A stretch of 64,000 nucleotides of DNA. Source: JACVRN01 sp036403815. Its GTDB lineage: Bacteria; Acidobacteriota; Blastocatellia; Pyrinomonadales; Pyrinomonadaceae. The translations under genes and the position numbers were made by a program. The notes under the pieces were generated by a model. The model saw only the letters and a program-made list of their open reading frames with translations, was not told where the DNA came from and searched no databases. The DNA is taken from contig DASWQH010000007.1 of assembly GCA_036403815.1 (NCBI GenBank), forward strand, positions 1 to 64,000, written 5' to 3'. Numbering within the stretch: position 1 is the first letter of the stretch; each line of letters begins with the position of its first letter. Of the stretch, positions 16,836 through 25,449 are shown in pieces.

Positions 16836-18568
16836 GCAGAAAAGAGAAACAGCACAACGCAGCGCGAAAAGATAAGCGAAGCGCTCACGTGCGAGGAGAG
16901 AGTGTGAAGGCCGCTAGAGCACGAAAAGATGCCTCGCGCCGGTTTGATCCGACGACTCTGGAAATCTACCGCGCGCTTTACACTTCGGTTGCGGAGGAGA
17001 TGGGCATAGCGCTCAGGCGCACGGCCTTCTCGCCGAACATCAAGGAGCGCCGGGACTACTCCTGTGCCGTCTTCGACTCAAGGGGGCGCGTCATAGCACA
17101 GGGCGACCACATGCCCGTGCATCTAGGCTCTATGCCGATGGCTGTGGCCGCCGCGCTTCAATGCTTCAAACTCGCGCCCGGTGAAGTGGTCGCCCTCAAC
17201 GACCCCTTCGCAGGCGGCACGCACCTGCCAGATGTGACGCTGGTTGCGGGAGTCTTCGCGGAGGTGCCGGGTGCCGGGGGCAGGGTGCCGGTAAAAACAG
17301 AAAACCGGCACCCGACACCTGTCACCCGGCACCCGCTCTTTTATGTTGCCAATCGCGCGCATCACGCGGACATAGGCGGGGCGACGCCGGGTTCTATGGG
17401 GATGGCTACGGACGTGTACGGCGAGGGGTTGCGGATTCCGCCCGTGCGGATTGCGCGTGGTGGTGTGGTTGATGAAGAGATGATGAGGCTCGTGCTGGCA
17501 AACGTGCGCGGCGCAAAGGAGAGGCGCGCGGATTTTGAAGCGCAGGCAGGCTCTTTGAAGACGGGCGCAGCGCGCTTGCTTGAGATTGTAGAAAGACGCG
17601 GGGTGGATGAGGCGCACGCTTATGCTTCTCATCTAATAGAATATTCGGCGCGACTCATGCGCAAAGCAATCGCGTTGCTTCCAGATGGCTCTTACATTGC
17701 GGAGGATGCGCTTGATGACGATGGAGTAGGGAAAGGCGAGATTCCGATTCGTGTTCGCATAGAGATTAGCGGCGAGCGAGCGCGTGTGGATTTCAGTGAA
17801 AGCGCGCCGCAGGTTTCAGGCGCAATCAATGCCGTCGAAGCCATCACAGTCTCGGCGGTCTCTTACGTCTTTCGTTGTCTGATAAGCGGTGATGTCCCGG
17901 CCAGCGCGGGTCTGATGGAGCCTGTGGAAGTCTTCGCTCCCGAAGGTACAATCGTCAACGCGACGCATCCCGCATCGGTCGCGGGCGGCAATGTAGAGAC
18001 CTCGCAGCGCATCGTTGACGTGCTCTTTCGCGCGCTCTCGCAGGCGGTGCCCGAAAGGATTCCGGCGGCGAGCCAGGGAACTATGAATAACCTGACCATC
18101 GGCGGCATAGATACACGAACGGGCGCGGAGTTCGCCTACTACGAAACGGTCGCGGGCGGCATGGGCGCACGCTTCTGTGCAGACGGCATGAGCGCCGTTC
18201 ACACGCACATGACCAACAGCCTCAACACTCCCGCGGAAGCCCTGGAATACGCTTACCCCCTGCGCGTGCGCGAGTATAGTATTCGTCGCGGCTCAGGTGG
18301 AAAGGGAAAAAACAGGGGCGGTGATGGTGTAGTCCGTGAGATTGAAACGCTCGTACACGCACGCATGTCTCTGCTGGCAGACAGAAGACGCCGCGCACCC
18401 TACGGCTTAGAGGGAGGTGAGCCGGGCGAGACGGGGAGCGATTTTGTTATCAAGCGTGGACGCACAAAGCGACGCATCTCTTCAAAAGGAAACTGGCAGA
18501 TGGAAGCGGGCGACTGTGTGAGAATCGAAACGCCGGGCGGCGGCGGCTACGGCAAAGAGGATTCATAA
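16832..18568 (+). CDS. hyuB: hydantoinase B/oxoprolinase family protein with an in-frame repeat insertion
   Basis: 578 residues. HyuB pairs with HyuA for ATP-dependent opening of cyclic amides. Conserved blocks are visible, for example ERRDYSCAVFD, GDHMPVHLGSMP, NDPFAGGTHLPDVTLV, VANRAHHADIGG and the glycine-rich C-terminus IETPGGGGYG. The first 38 residues are highly basic. Between DVTLVAGVFAE and FYVANRAHHAD there are about 25 extra residues (about 144-168) encoded by a GGTGCCG-family inverted repeat that keeps the frame. This segment is expected to be short in other members. Whether the enzyme tolerates the insert is unknown. No other disruption is seen. Confidence 0.85.
   Translation: MSRKEKQHNAARKDKRSAHVRGESVKAARARKDASRRFDPTTLEIYRALYTSVAEEMGIALRRTAFSPNIKERRDYSCAVFDSRGRVIAQGDHMPVHLGSMPMAVAAALQCFKLAPGEVVALNDPFAGGTHLPDVTLVAGVFAEVPGAGGRVPVKTENRHPTPVTRHPLFYVANRAHHADIGGATPGSMGMATDVYGEGLRIPPVRIARGGVVDEEMMRLVLANVRGAKERRADFEAQAGSLKTGAARLLEIVERRGVDEAHAYASHLIEYSARLMRKAIALLPDGSYIAEDALDDDGVGKGEIPIRVRIEISGERARVDFSESAPQVSGAINAVEAITVSAVSYVFRCLISGDVPASAGLMEPVEVFAPEGTIVNATHPASVAGGNVETSQRIVDVLFRALSQAVPERIPAASQGTMNNLTIGGIDTRTGAEFAYYETVAGGMGARFCADGMSAVHTHMTNSLNTPAEALEYAYPLRVREYSIRRGSGGKGKNRGGDGVVREIETLVHARMSLLADRRRRAPYGLEGGEPGETGSDFVIKRGRTKRRISSKGNWQMEAGDCVRIETPGGGGYGKEDS
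17262..17338. repeat. heptad-type inverted repeat inside hyuB
   Basis: Left 7-mers GGTGCCG, GGTGCCG, GGGGCAG, GGTGCCG pair with right 7-mers CCGGCAC, CCGACAC, CTGTCAC, CCGGCAC around GTAAAAACAGAAAA. The segment keeps the hyuB frame open and is related to the intergenic copy at 6682-6773. Confidence 0.88.
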
Positions 18569-18622
18569 AACAAGGTGAGCTAAGAGTATGCTCAAGCCAG
18601 ATGACAGAGAGAAGAACAGCCA

Positions 18623-18696
18623 AACCACGAATCCACACGAAACGACGCGAAAAATAGTAACTCTCTTTTCGCGTCGTTTCGTGTGGATTCGTGGTT
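18623..18696. repeat. 31-bp perfect inverted repeat between hyuB and the VOC gene
   Basis: Perfect arms 18623-18653 and 18666-18696 around a 12-nt spacer. The arms begin with AACCACGAATCCACACGAAA. The heptad period is less clear here than in the other families. Confidence 0.88.
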
Positions 18697-18757
18697 CATT
18701 CTTCTGTATGTTGAGCTTAAGTTAAAACAGGAAATCGCCGTCTTGAGGGACAGGCTT

Positions 18758-19708
18758 ATGGTCAGTAATAAACCCGTTATCAAGCAACTCGATCACGTAA
18801 TCGCTCGCGTTGATGATGCGGAAGCTCTTCACAGGCTTTTCTCGGAAACCTTTCAACTGCCGGTCTCATGGGCTGTTAAATCTTATAAAGCCTTCAAGAG
18901 CGGCGGCATCTCCCTCGGCAACACTAATCTGGAAATACTCACCGTCGGCGCGAAGAGCGATGCTGATGGAGACGCGAGCGCTCGATTTTGCGCCTTCGCC
19001 TTCGAGTGCGAATCGCTGTCAGAAACGGTTGAGGAATTGGGAAGGCGAAAGCTCAAGTGCAGCTCGGTCGTGCCGTACATAGAATCCCCTGCGGAGGGCT
19101 TGCCGAAGACGCATCTATGGTCGAACGCTTTTCTGGATGGCCTTGCAGGCTCAGACCTCTGGACACGGTACGTTATCTTCTCGACCAAAATGCCGGGCTA
19201 TCAATTCTGGGCAAATCTTTTGCGCGGAAGCCGTGTCGAGCAGCAGGGCATCAGCCGATTGTTCAGCGGCGCTCTGGTCTTTCTGGTCGAATACGAGTAT
19301 CAAAATTTTAAGAACATGCCGCTCTGGTCGGATTTTAAGAATCACGACGAAAAACGCGCGGCGGATGCCGAGGCATTAAGAGCACAAGCGGGCGGCGCAC
19401 TCGGTCTGTTAAGTGTGCAGGAGATTACCGTGAGCGTTAAAGATTACGAGAGGGCGAATGAAAACTGGAAAAAACTTTTTGCGCCCGTGCAGCCGCTCGC
19501 GCAGGGACTCTGGGAGGTGGCGGACGGGCCTGCTGTCCGTGTTGTGCGGGGCGAAAGGGACTTGATTCAAGGGCTGGTCTTCAAAGTAGCGGATTTAGAG
19601 AGAGCCAAGACATTTTTGCGTGAAAAAGGTATGCTTGACTCTACATCAAGCGAGCAAATCAGGATTGACCCGGCTGCGATTTACGGCCTTGATATTCGCC
19701 TTGTGTAA
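18758..19708 (+). CDS. VOC (glyoxalase/dioxygenase-fold) family protein
   Basis: About 316 residues. The start IKQLDHVIARVDDAEALHRLF is a vicinal-oxygen-chelate module with a possible metal-ligand histidine, and a second, weaker module begins near LLSVQEITVSVKDYERA. The two halves would form the paired beta-alpha-beta-beta-beta units of this superfamily (glyoxalase I, extradiol dioxygenases, resistance proteins). The ATG at 18758 has GAGGGA 8 bp upstream. The open frame back to 18683 begins in the inverted repeat and is rejected. The enzyme class cannot be assigned from the residues seen. Confidence 0.72.
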   Translation: MVSNKPVIKQLDHVIARVDDAEALHRLFSETFQLPVSWAVKSYKAFKSGGISLGNTNLEILTVGAKSDADGDASARFCAFAFECESLSETVEELGRRKLKCSSVVPYIESPAEGLPKTHLWSNAFLDGLAGSDLWTRYVIFSTKMPGYQFWANLLRGSRVEQQGISRLFSGALVFLVEYEYQNFKNMPLWSDFKNHDEKRAADAEALRAQAGGALGLLSVQEITVSVKDYERANENWKKLFAPVQPLAQGLWEVADGPAVRVVRGERDLIQGLVFKVADLERAKTFLREKGMLDSTSSEQIRIDPAAIYGLDIRLV

Positions 19709-19738
19709 GGCAAACTCATGTGAAAGAAGCTAAAAAGG

Positions 19739-19948
19739 ATGCGCTATGCCTTCGTTATCGAAAAAGCTTAGGGGAATTATTCGGCTTATGTTCCTGACCT
19801 GCCGGGCTGTGTGGCGACCGGCATAACTATTGAAGAGACGGAACAGCAGATTCGTGAAGCCATTGAGTTCCATCTAAGAGGAATGCGAGAAGATGGATTA
19901 ACGATTCCTGAGCCAACGAGCTATGTCAGCTATGTTGATGCCGCTTAA
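19739..19948 (+). pseudogene. HicB-like antitoxin gene with an in-frame amber codon
   Basis: Reading from ATG 19739 gives MRYAFVIEKA, then TAG at 19769-19771, then GNYSAYVPDLPGCVATG and a complete remainder ending at TAA 19946-19948. This is the whole of a 69-codon HicB family protein (partial RNase-H-like fold, usually the antitoxin partner of HicA) except for the stop at codon 11. No hicA is present on either side, so it belongs to the solitary HicB type. A sequencing error, a recent nonsense mutation or restart downstream are all possible. Confidence 0.8.
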
Positions 19949-19979
19949 GGAAACAAATAATTCTAAAGCCAGGTAAATC

Positions 19980-21644
19980 ATGCGCGTCACTATCGGGCAA
20001 ATCAATACTACGAACGGCGATTACGAGGGCAACACGGCGAGCATCCTGCGCGCTATAGAGCGTGCGAAAGAGGATAGAAGCGATCTGGTCGTGCTGCCGG
20101 AGACGGCGGTTCAGGGCTACATGTCATTCGACTGGTTTCTTGATCGTGATGTAGCACGAGCCTCACTCTCGCCGCTAGATAAAATTATAGAAGCGACCGA
20201 TGGACTGACGGCTGTCATAGGCACTGTGCGCCCTACGGAGCCTCCGTCGGGTCGCCGTCTATACAACTCCGCCGCCGTCATTCGCAATCGAAAGCTGCTG
20301 GGCTTTGCGGACAAAACTCTGCTGCCTGAATATGATGTCTTCGACGACCCGCGCTACTTCGAGCCTGCGCGCGAACGCCATCTCTTTCGCTTAGAAAGTG
20401 CCTCGCTCGGCGTCGCCGTTTGTGAAGACCTCTGGAATGATAAGACCTTCTGGAAAGAGCGGCTCTACCCGCACGACCCTGCGGACGAGTTGATAGAGAT
20501 GGGCGCGAGCGTGCTTGTGTCCATCAACGCCTCGCCTTTCAATAAAGCCAAGATGGGGATGCGTTGCCACATGGTTAGGCACAGGGCACGGCTGGCGGGG
20601 CTGCCCATCGTCTTCGTCAATCTGGTTGGCGGCAACGACGGCATCATCTTCGACGGCGCGAGCATCGTCGCCGATTGCAAGGGCGAGATAATCATGCAAG
20701 CGCCGCCCTTTGAAGAATTCTTCGGCACGGTTGATCTGGAATGCGGCGTGGCCGATTCCTTCTGCTTGCCCGGCAACGACATAGAGACGGTTCGACGCGC
20801 GCTCGTGCTGGGCATACACGATTACGCGCGCAAGAATCGTTTCACTACAGCCGTGATTGGTCTTTCAGGCGGCATCGATTCGGCTGTCGTGGCGGCGCTC
20901 GCGTGCGAGGCATTGGGTTCGGAAAACGTGCTCTCGGTGATGATGCCTTCGCCTTACTCGTCGCGCGGCTCTATTGACGACTCCGTAGAGCTTGGCCGCA
21001 ATCTGGGCATGAAGACCATAGAGCATCCCATCTCGTCTGCTTTTGAAGTCCTGACGAAGGAGCTTGATCTGGTGAAGCCTTCGACCAGCGGTTCATCGCT
21101 CGCGGCTGAGAACCTTCAGTCGCGCCTGCGCGGCAACATCCTGATGACCATCTCCAACAAGGAAGGGCGACTGCTTCTTTCCACCGGAAATAAATCTGAG
21201 CTGGCTCTGGGCTACTGCACGCTCTACGGCGACACGAACGGTGGCCTTGCAGTGCTGGGCGATCTTTTGAAGACGGAAGTCTACGCACTTGCTCGGCACA
21301 TCAACCGCGCAAGCGAAATCATCCCGCGCAGCATCATCGAGAAGCTTCCGTCAGCAGAGCTTGCGCCGGGACAGTACGACCAGCAATCGCTGCCGCCTTA
21401 CGAGACGCTAGACCCCATTCTTCAACTCTACTTCGAGCAGAAGGCCACACCCGAAGAGATCATCGCAGCGGGACATGACCAGCAACTCGTTTACGACATA
21501 CTGAACCGCGTCGAATCGCCCGCCAACGAATTCAAGCGCAGGCAATTGCCGCCCACGCTTATCATCTCCAAAAACGCCATCGGCATAGGCCGCCGCCGAC
21601 CCGTCACGCATCATTACAAGCGACGGCCACCAACCGCCGAATGA
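19980..21644 (+). CDS. nadE: glutamine-dependent NAD+ synthetase
   Basis: 554 residues in two domains. The N-terminal nitrilase-like glutaminase has its triad at E41 (VVLPE), K112 (ADKTLLP) and C148 (VAVCEDLW). The C-terminal ATP-pyrophosphatase synthetase has the loop SGGIDS at residues 296-301 and the STGNKSELALGY segment. Ammonia from glutamine is channelled to convert deamido-NAD+ to NAD+ with ATP, the last step of NAD synthesis. The length is usual for the bacterial glutamine-dependent form. The ATG at 19980 follows the broken hicB by 31 bp. Confidence 0.95.
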   Translation: MRVTIGQINTTNGDYEGNTASILRAIERAKEDRSDLVVLPETAVQGYMSFDWFLDRDVARASLSPLDKIIEATDGLTAVIGTVRPTEPPSGRRLYNSAAVIRNRKLLGFADKTLLPEYDVFDDPRYFEPARERHLFRLESASLGVAVCEDLWNDKTFWKERLYPHDPADELIEMGASVLVSINASPFNKAKMGMRCHMVRHRARLAGLPIVFVNLVGGNDGIIFDGASIVADCKGEIIMQAPPFEEFFGTVDLECGVADSFCLPGNDIETVRRALVLGIHDYARKNRFTTAVIGLSGGIDSAVVAALACEALGSENVLSVMMPSPYSSRGSIDDSVELGRNLGMKTIEHPISSAFEVLTKELDLVKPSTSGSSLAAENLQSRLRGNILMTISNKEGRLLLSTGNKSELALGYCTLYGDTNGGLAVLGDLLKTEVYALARHINRASEIIPRSIIEKLPSAELAPGQYDQQSLPPYETLDPILQLYFEQKATPEEIIAAGHDQQLVYDILNRVESPANEFKRRQLPPTLIISKNAIGIGRRRPVTHHYKRRPPTAE

Positions 21645-21888
21645 GAGACTAGAGTTTGTACGTTTCCTGACATAACAATCTCGCATCAAAGTCGTCATGA
21701 AAATATCAGTTGCCGGGCTGACCAAACGAAGCATTTGGAGTTGTGCCGCTTAAGTTCAGGAGCGTAGACTTCAGCGTGCATCACTTTAAGGTTCCCCGCT
21801 ATTTCCCCTTCAAGCAAGATGATGAAGCTTTTACTCTGTCTATTGTCAGGGTGAAGTGTCAAAGAGGGTTACAGGGAGGGTTTCTCAC

Positions 21889-22416
21889 ATGAACTCGAAT
21901 TTGTTCAGAGCGCTTGGAGTCGCCATGCTGTTCGCGGCTCTTTTTACTGCCTCGATTCTGGCGCTGCCGGGAGGCATGTCACAACAGGGCAATCAGAATT
22001 CAAACGCCAACCCGCAGAACGGCAATCGAGGGCGCAACCAGAATCGTGGAGCGATTAATCGCAACAAGGGTACTGTTAATGGTAACTCGAATGTGAATGC
22101 CAACGGCAATACCAACATGAATACTAACGGCAACATGAATGCCAATGCCAACGCGAACGGCAACGCGAATGATAACGGCAACGGAAATGCGAACACCGGC
22201 GACGACTCGAACATGAACGCCAACGGTAATACCAACGGCAACATGAATATGAACGCCAATGGAAACATGAGCGGGAACATGAACGGCAACATGAATAGCA
22301 ACATGAATGCCAATAATGGAAACTCAACTCCGGGTACGATGAACCGCAATGGCAATGCCAACGGCAACATGAACGGAAACGCCAAACCCGGCGGCAATGC
22401 CAACACTCCAAGGTAG
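21889..22416 (+). CDS. secreted Asn/Gly-rich low-complexity protein
   Basis: About 175 residues from the ATG at 21889, which has GGGAGGG 9-15 bp upstream. A signal peptide (FRALGVAMLFAALFTASILAL) is followed by an almost pure N-G-M-A-T sequence: units such as NANGNTN and GNMNGNMN repeat to the end, after a short basic QNGNRGRNQNRG part. There is no recognised domain. Such asparagine-rich secreted tails occur in Acidobacteria-type genomes without known function and might form a matrix or aggregate. It has its own terminator. Repeat number is likely to vary between strains. Confidence 0.75.
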   Translation: MNSNLFRALGVAMLFAALFTASILALPGGMSQQGNQNSNANPQNGNRGRNQNRGAINRNKGTVNGNSNVNANGNTNMNTNGNMNANANANGNANDNGNGNANTGDDSNMNANGNTNGNMNMNANGNMSGNMNGNMNSNMNANNGNSTPGTMNRNGNANGNMNGNAKPGGNANTPR

Positions 22417-22444
22417 ATTTTCTCTAAAGGCTCATTCTCTTTCT

Positions 22445-22486
22445 GCCCCTTGCCCTGGGAACATTTCAGGACAAGGGGCTTTTATT
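22445..22486 (+). terminator. intrinsic terminator after the Asn-rich gene
   Basis: Stem GCCCCTTG..CTG / CAG..CAAGGGGC with a 9-nt loop, followed by TTTTATT. It lies 29 bp after the stop codon. Confidence 0.82.
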
Positions 22487-22525
22487 GGATAATCAAAGAT
22501 AGCCGAAATCGAAAAGGTGCTGGAT

Positions 22526-23119
22526 ATGCACATGACAGAGACGAAGAAATATCCGCGCATAGAGACTGAAAGACTTCTGCTCACCATCCCTGATGCAGAG
22601 ACTGCGCCGCGCATGCTCGCTTTCGTTCAGGAGAACCGGGAGCATTTCGCCCCGTGGGCACCGCCTGAGCCTGCCGGTTACTACACTGAAAAGTTCTGGC
22701 GAGAGTATCTTCAGACATCGCGCCGCCAGTTCGAGCAGGACTTATCGCTCAAGCTCGTCCTCTTCTTTCGCGACGACGTGGACGGCGCGGTGTTGGGCGA
22801 TTGTAACTTTAGCAACTTCGTGCGCGGGCCGTTTCAGGCGTGCTATCTTGGCTACAAGATAAGCAAGCGGTTTGAAGGTCGCGGGCTGATGCGTGAAGCG
22901 CTCGCGGCTGCCACAGGCTATGCGTTTGAAGCTTTGCGGCTGCATCGCATCATGGCGAATTACGTCCCGATTAATGAGAGAAGCGGGCGGCTTCTCAGAA
23001 AACTCGGATTCAACATCGAAGGCTACGCGCGCGACTATCTGCTCGTCGGCGGAGCATGGCGCGATCACATACTGACTTCGCTGACAAACACAAAGCTGAA
23101 ACCGGAAGATGTCAGATAG
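22526..23119 (+). CDS. GNAT family N-acetyltransferase, RimJ/RimL-type
   Basis: About 197 residues from ATG 22526 (AAAAGG 8 bp upstream; an upstream GTG at 22517 is weaker). The fold shows the RimJ/RimL-type GNAT order: IETERLLLTIPD at the N-terminus, YLGYKISKRFEGRGLMREAL (the acetyl-CoA loop RFEGRG) in the middle, and NERSGRLLRKLGFNIEG near the end. These enzymes acetylate the alpha-amino group of ribosomal proteins or small amines. The substrate here is unknown. The last 11 bases overlap the next GNAT gene, so the two are translationally coupled. Confidence 0.87.
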   Translation: MHMTETKKYPRIETERLLLTIPDAETAPRMLAFVQENREHFAPWAPPEPAGYYTEKFWREYLQTSRRQFEQDLSLKLVLFFRDDVDGAVLGDCNFSNFVRGPFQACYLGYKISKRFEGRGLMREALAAATGYAFEALRLHRIMANYVPINERSGRLLRKLGFNIEGYARDYLLVGGAWRDHILTSLTNTKLKPEDVR

Positions 23120-23720
23120 GGGGCTGCGGCCTCTTTCGTTTGATGAATCGTTGATGATGAAAACCGAGTTGACCGATGGCCGTATACGATTGTGCCCCTA
23201 TCATGTAGACGACGCCGACGAGCTATACAGGGCTGTGCGTGAGTCCATTGCGGAGCTTCACCCTTGGATGCCCTGGTGTCTCCCTGAATATTCGATTGAA
23301 GATAGCCGCAACTGGCTCGCGGCTCGCGCGGAAGCCAGGAGCAAGTGTACGGAGTACGACTTTCGTATCTTGGACGCGCACACGGACGAGTACCTGGGTG
23401 GCGTCGGCTTGAATCAGATTAAGGAGCTTTACAGGGCTGCGAATCTGGGCTACTGGTTGAAGACGAGCGCCACCGGGCGCGGTGTGGCTACGCGTGCGGC
23501 GCGTCTTGTGGCGCGCTTCGGTTTTGAAGAATTAAATCTCATACGCATAGAGATAGTCGCGGCGGTCGGAAATCTTGCCAGCCAGAGGGTCGCGGAAAAG
23601 GTCGGAGCCGTGCGCGAAGGCGTCATGCGCAAAGCTCTAATCATTCACGGCATAGAGCATGATGCAGTGCTGACGGCGCTCCTGGCCGAAGACATGAAGA
23701 GCAAGGATGAGGGAGGTTAA
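23109..23720 (+). CDS. GNAT family N-acetyltransferase, RimL-like
   Basis: 203 residues from the ATG at 23109, which overlaps the end of the first acetyltransferase. Visible blocks are LTDGRIRLCPYHVDDADELYRAV, the acetyl-CoA pyrophosphate loop SATGRGVATRAARLV, and NLASQRVAEKVGAVREGVMRKAL, all typical of the RimL subgroup. The two tandem acetyltransferases are only distantly related to each other and probably act on different substrates. An internal methionine at 23154 is a possible later start. The C-terminus (SKDEGG) runs into the GGGATGA-type inverted repeat. Confidence 0.86.
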   Translation: MSDRGLRPLSFDESLMMKTELTDGRIRLCPYHVDDADELYRAVRESIAELHPWMPWCLPEYSIEDSRNWLAARAEARSKCTEYDFRILDAHTDEYLGGVGLNQIKELYRAANLGYWLKTSATGRGVATRAARLVARFGFEELNLIRIEIVAAVGNLASQRVAEKVGAVREGVMRKALIIHGIEHDAVLTALLAEDMKSKDEGG

Positions 23721-23835
23721 GAAGGGATGAGGGATGAAAAGGATACGGCATCGAGCAATTCGCTCGGCGATTCTTCTACTTCATCCTTCATCCCTCATCC
23801 CTCATCCCTCCGCTCTCCGCCCTCATCCCTGCTCT
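23700..23835. repeat. heptad-type inverted repeat (GGGATGA family) at a gene start
   Basis: Left arm words AAGGATGA, GGGAGGT, GGGATGA, GGGATGA pair with right arm words TCATCCC repeated several times. The repeat spans the junction between the RimL-like gene and the next membrane protein and encodes the apparent first 30 or so residues of the latter. Relatives are at 28977-29110 and 61808-61889. Confidence 0.85.
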
Positions 23836-25421
23836 TCATCATCCTTTCTTTCATAGCTTACTACTCAGTCCTCAACTCCTACTTTCTCTCGGACGACTTC
23901 GTACAGATAGGCAAGGTTCTGGAAGGCGATTGGTCTGTTACCTGGGCGCACGAGACGGGCGGCTTCTTCAGGCCGCTTTTTATACTGAGCTGTATCGTGG
24001 ATGCTTTCCTGTGGCGAGAGAATCCTTTCGGCTATCACTTAACGAACACGCTGCTTCACGGCGTCAACTCTCTACTCGTCTACAGCCTGACGCTAAAACT
24101 TTTGCAAAGGCAGAAGCTTTCTTCGGAAGCCCTGCGCGCCGTAGCTCTTGTCGCTGGCCTGCTGTTTCTGCTTCATCCTTCGCACACCGAAACCGTCTCG
24201 TGGATAACCGGAAGAGTTGATCTGCTGCCGACGCTGCTTTGCCTGACGGCAATGCTCGGTTACATCTCTTACACAGAGACACGTCGCGTTCTGTCCTTAG
24301 TCCTGTCGCTTATGTCTTTCGCGCTCGCGCTGCTAGCAAAGGAATCCGCCGCGTCGCTGCCCTTCATTCTGTTTGCCGCCGGACTCTACTTCTCGCCGCT
24401 GGAGAAGCGTAAGGCCACGCTCCTGGAGTCTTTGAAGACAAGCGCGCTCTTTCTTCCCGTTCTCTTTATCTTCATCCTAGTGCGCCGCGCGGCTCTGGGC
24501 GTGTGGCTCGGAGGCTACGGCGCGAGCCAGCACCTGAACTTTTCGCCCGGCTGGATACGCGACCGCTTCTTACAGGCGTGCTTAAGATCGCTCGTGCCCG
24601 CTCTGCCGCTTGAGCTTTCGCCTGTTTTTCTCAAGCCGCTTCAGTCTCCCATCTTCATCATAGGCGCGCTTGCCTGCACCGCTCTTATCATCCTTATTTT
24701 AAGACGGCGACGTAGATTGGACGATGCGACGGAGAGGAGCGAAAAGAACAAGCTCGTATGGTTGCTCGTCATCATGTTCATGCTCAGCCTCCTGCCCGTC
24801 ATGAATCTTCGACTGAGCATCTTCGACACGCAGGGCGAGAGATTCGTCTACTGGCCTTCCGTCTTCACCTCTATTCTAGTCGCCTACGTTACTTTCATTC
24901 TTCTTCGCAGCATGAAATGGTGGATAGCTCTGATGCTGTGCGTGCTCATCTTCTACTCTGTGAGCCTGTATCGTACGAATCAAACCTGGAGAGAGGCGGC
25001 CAACCTGTCACGCAGCATCAGGGACGAGCTGTCGCGCGCCGCAACGCCTGAGAAGACCCTGATTGTCATCAACGCTCCAGACAATCTTCGCGGAGTGCCT
25101 GTCTACCACAATGGCCTTGAGGACGCTTTGCGCCTGTTCCAGAAGAGCGCGAGAATCGAGCGTGTGCGCGTGTGGTCGCTTCATGGCATTCAATCTCTTA
25201 ACGACGAGGTTGAATTAAAGAGGGAAGGCGACGCTTACGCCCTTCGCCTGCTTAGAAGTGCGGATGGGTTTACCAAAGTCTCTGACCCTTTTGATTGCTT
25301 GCAGGTACTTGAGCGGTCGAACAATGCAGTGCGATTCCGGCTCGATAGCTGCCCCGAAGGTTTTGAACTCTTCTTCTTTAATGCCGGAAAAATGTACCGC
25401 GTGATAGATATAGAGAGATAG
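23727..25421 (+). CDS. multi-pass membrane protein, TMTC/GT-C-like
   Basis: Up to 564 residues with about 10-12 membrane helices. After the repeat-coded, Ser/Pro-rich N-terminus comes LNSYFLSDDF and the block HPSHTETVSWITGRVDLLPTL, which strongly recalls the O-mannosyltransferase/TMTC type of GT-C glycosyltransferases (DUF1736 region), followed by LALLAKESAASLPF. A soluble domain makes up the last 150 residues. Such proteins transfer sugars from lipid carriers to extracytoplasmic acceptors. The true start may be further in (for example the first hydrophobic helix at LLFIILSFIAYYS), but no internal ATG precedes it, so the repeat seems to have supplied the start codon. Confidence 0.72.
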   Translation: MRDEKDTASSNSLGDSSTSSFIPHPSSLRSPPSSLLFIILSFIAYYSVLNSYFLSDDFVQIGKVLEGDWSVTWAHETGGFFRPLFILSCIVDAFLWRENPFGYHLTNTLLHGVNSLLVYSLTLKLLQRQKLSSEALRAVALVAGLLFLLHPSHTETVSWITGRVDLLPTLLCLTAMLGYISYTETRRVLSLVLSLMSFALALLAKESAASLPFILFAAGLYFSPLEKRKATLLESLKTSALFLPVLFIFILVRRAALGVWLGGYGASQHLNFSPGWIRDRFLQACLRSLVPALPLELSPVFLKPLQSPIFIIGALACTALIILILRRRRRLDDATERSEKNKLVWLLVIMFMLSLLPVMNLRLSIFDTQGERFVYWPSVFTSILVAYVTFILLRSMKWWIALMLCVLIFYSVSLYRTNQTWREAANLSRSIRDELSRAATPEKTLIVINAPDNLRGVPVYHNGLEDALRLFQKSARIERVRVWSLHGIQSLNDEVELKREGDAYALRLLRSADGFTKVSDPFDCLQVLERSNNAVRFRLDSCPEGFELFFFNAGKMYRVIDIER

Positions 25422-25449
25422 CCGAGTAATGTGGCAGTTTCAAATCTGA

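Noticed and set aside
21993..22406. 137-residue minus-strand Leu/Phe-rich frame
   Set aside because: Antisense shadow of the Asn-rich repeats.
23700..23835. Tandem TCATCCC and similar 7-mers considered as CRISPR or microsatellite
   Set aside because: There are no spacers of CRISPR size or cas genes, and the words form one inverted repeat, not an array.
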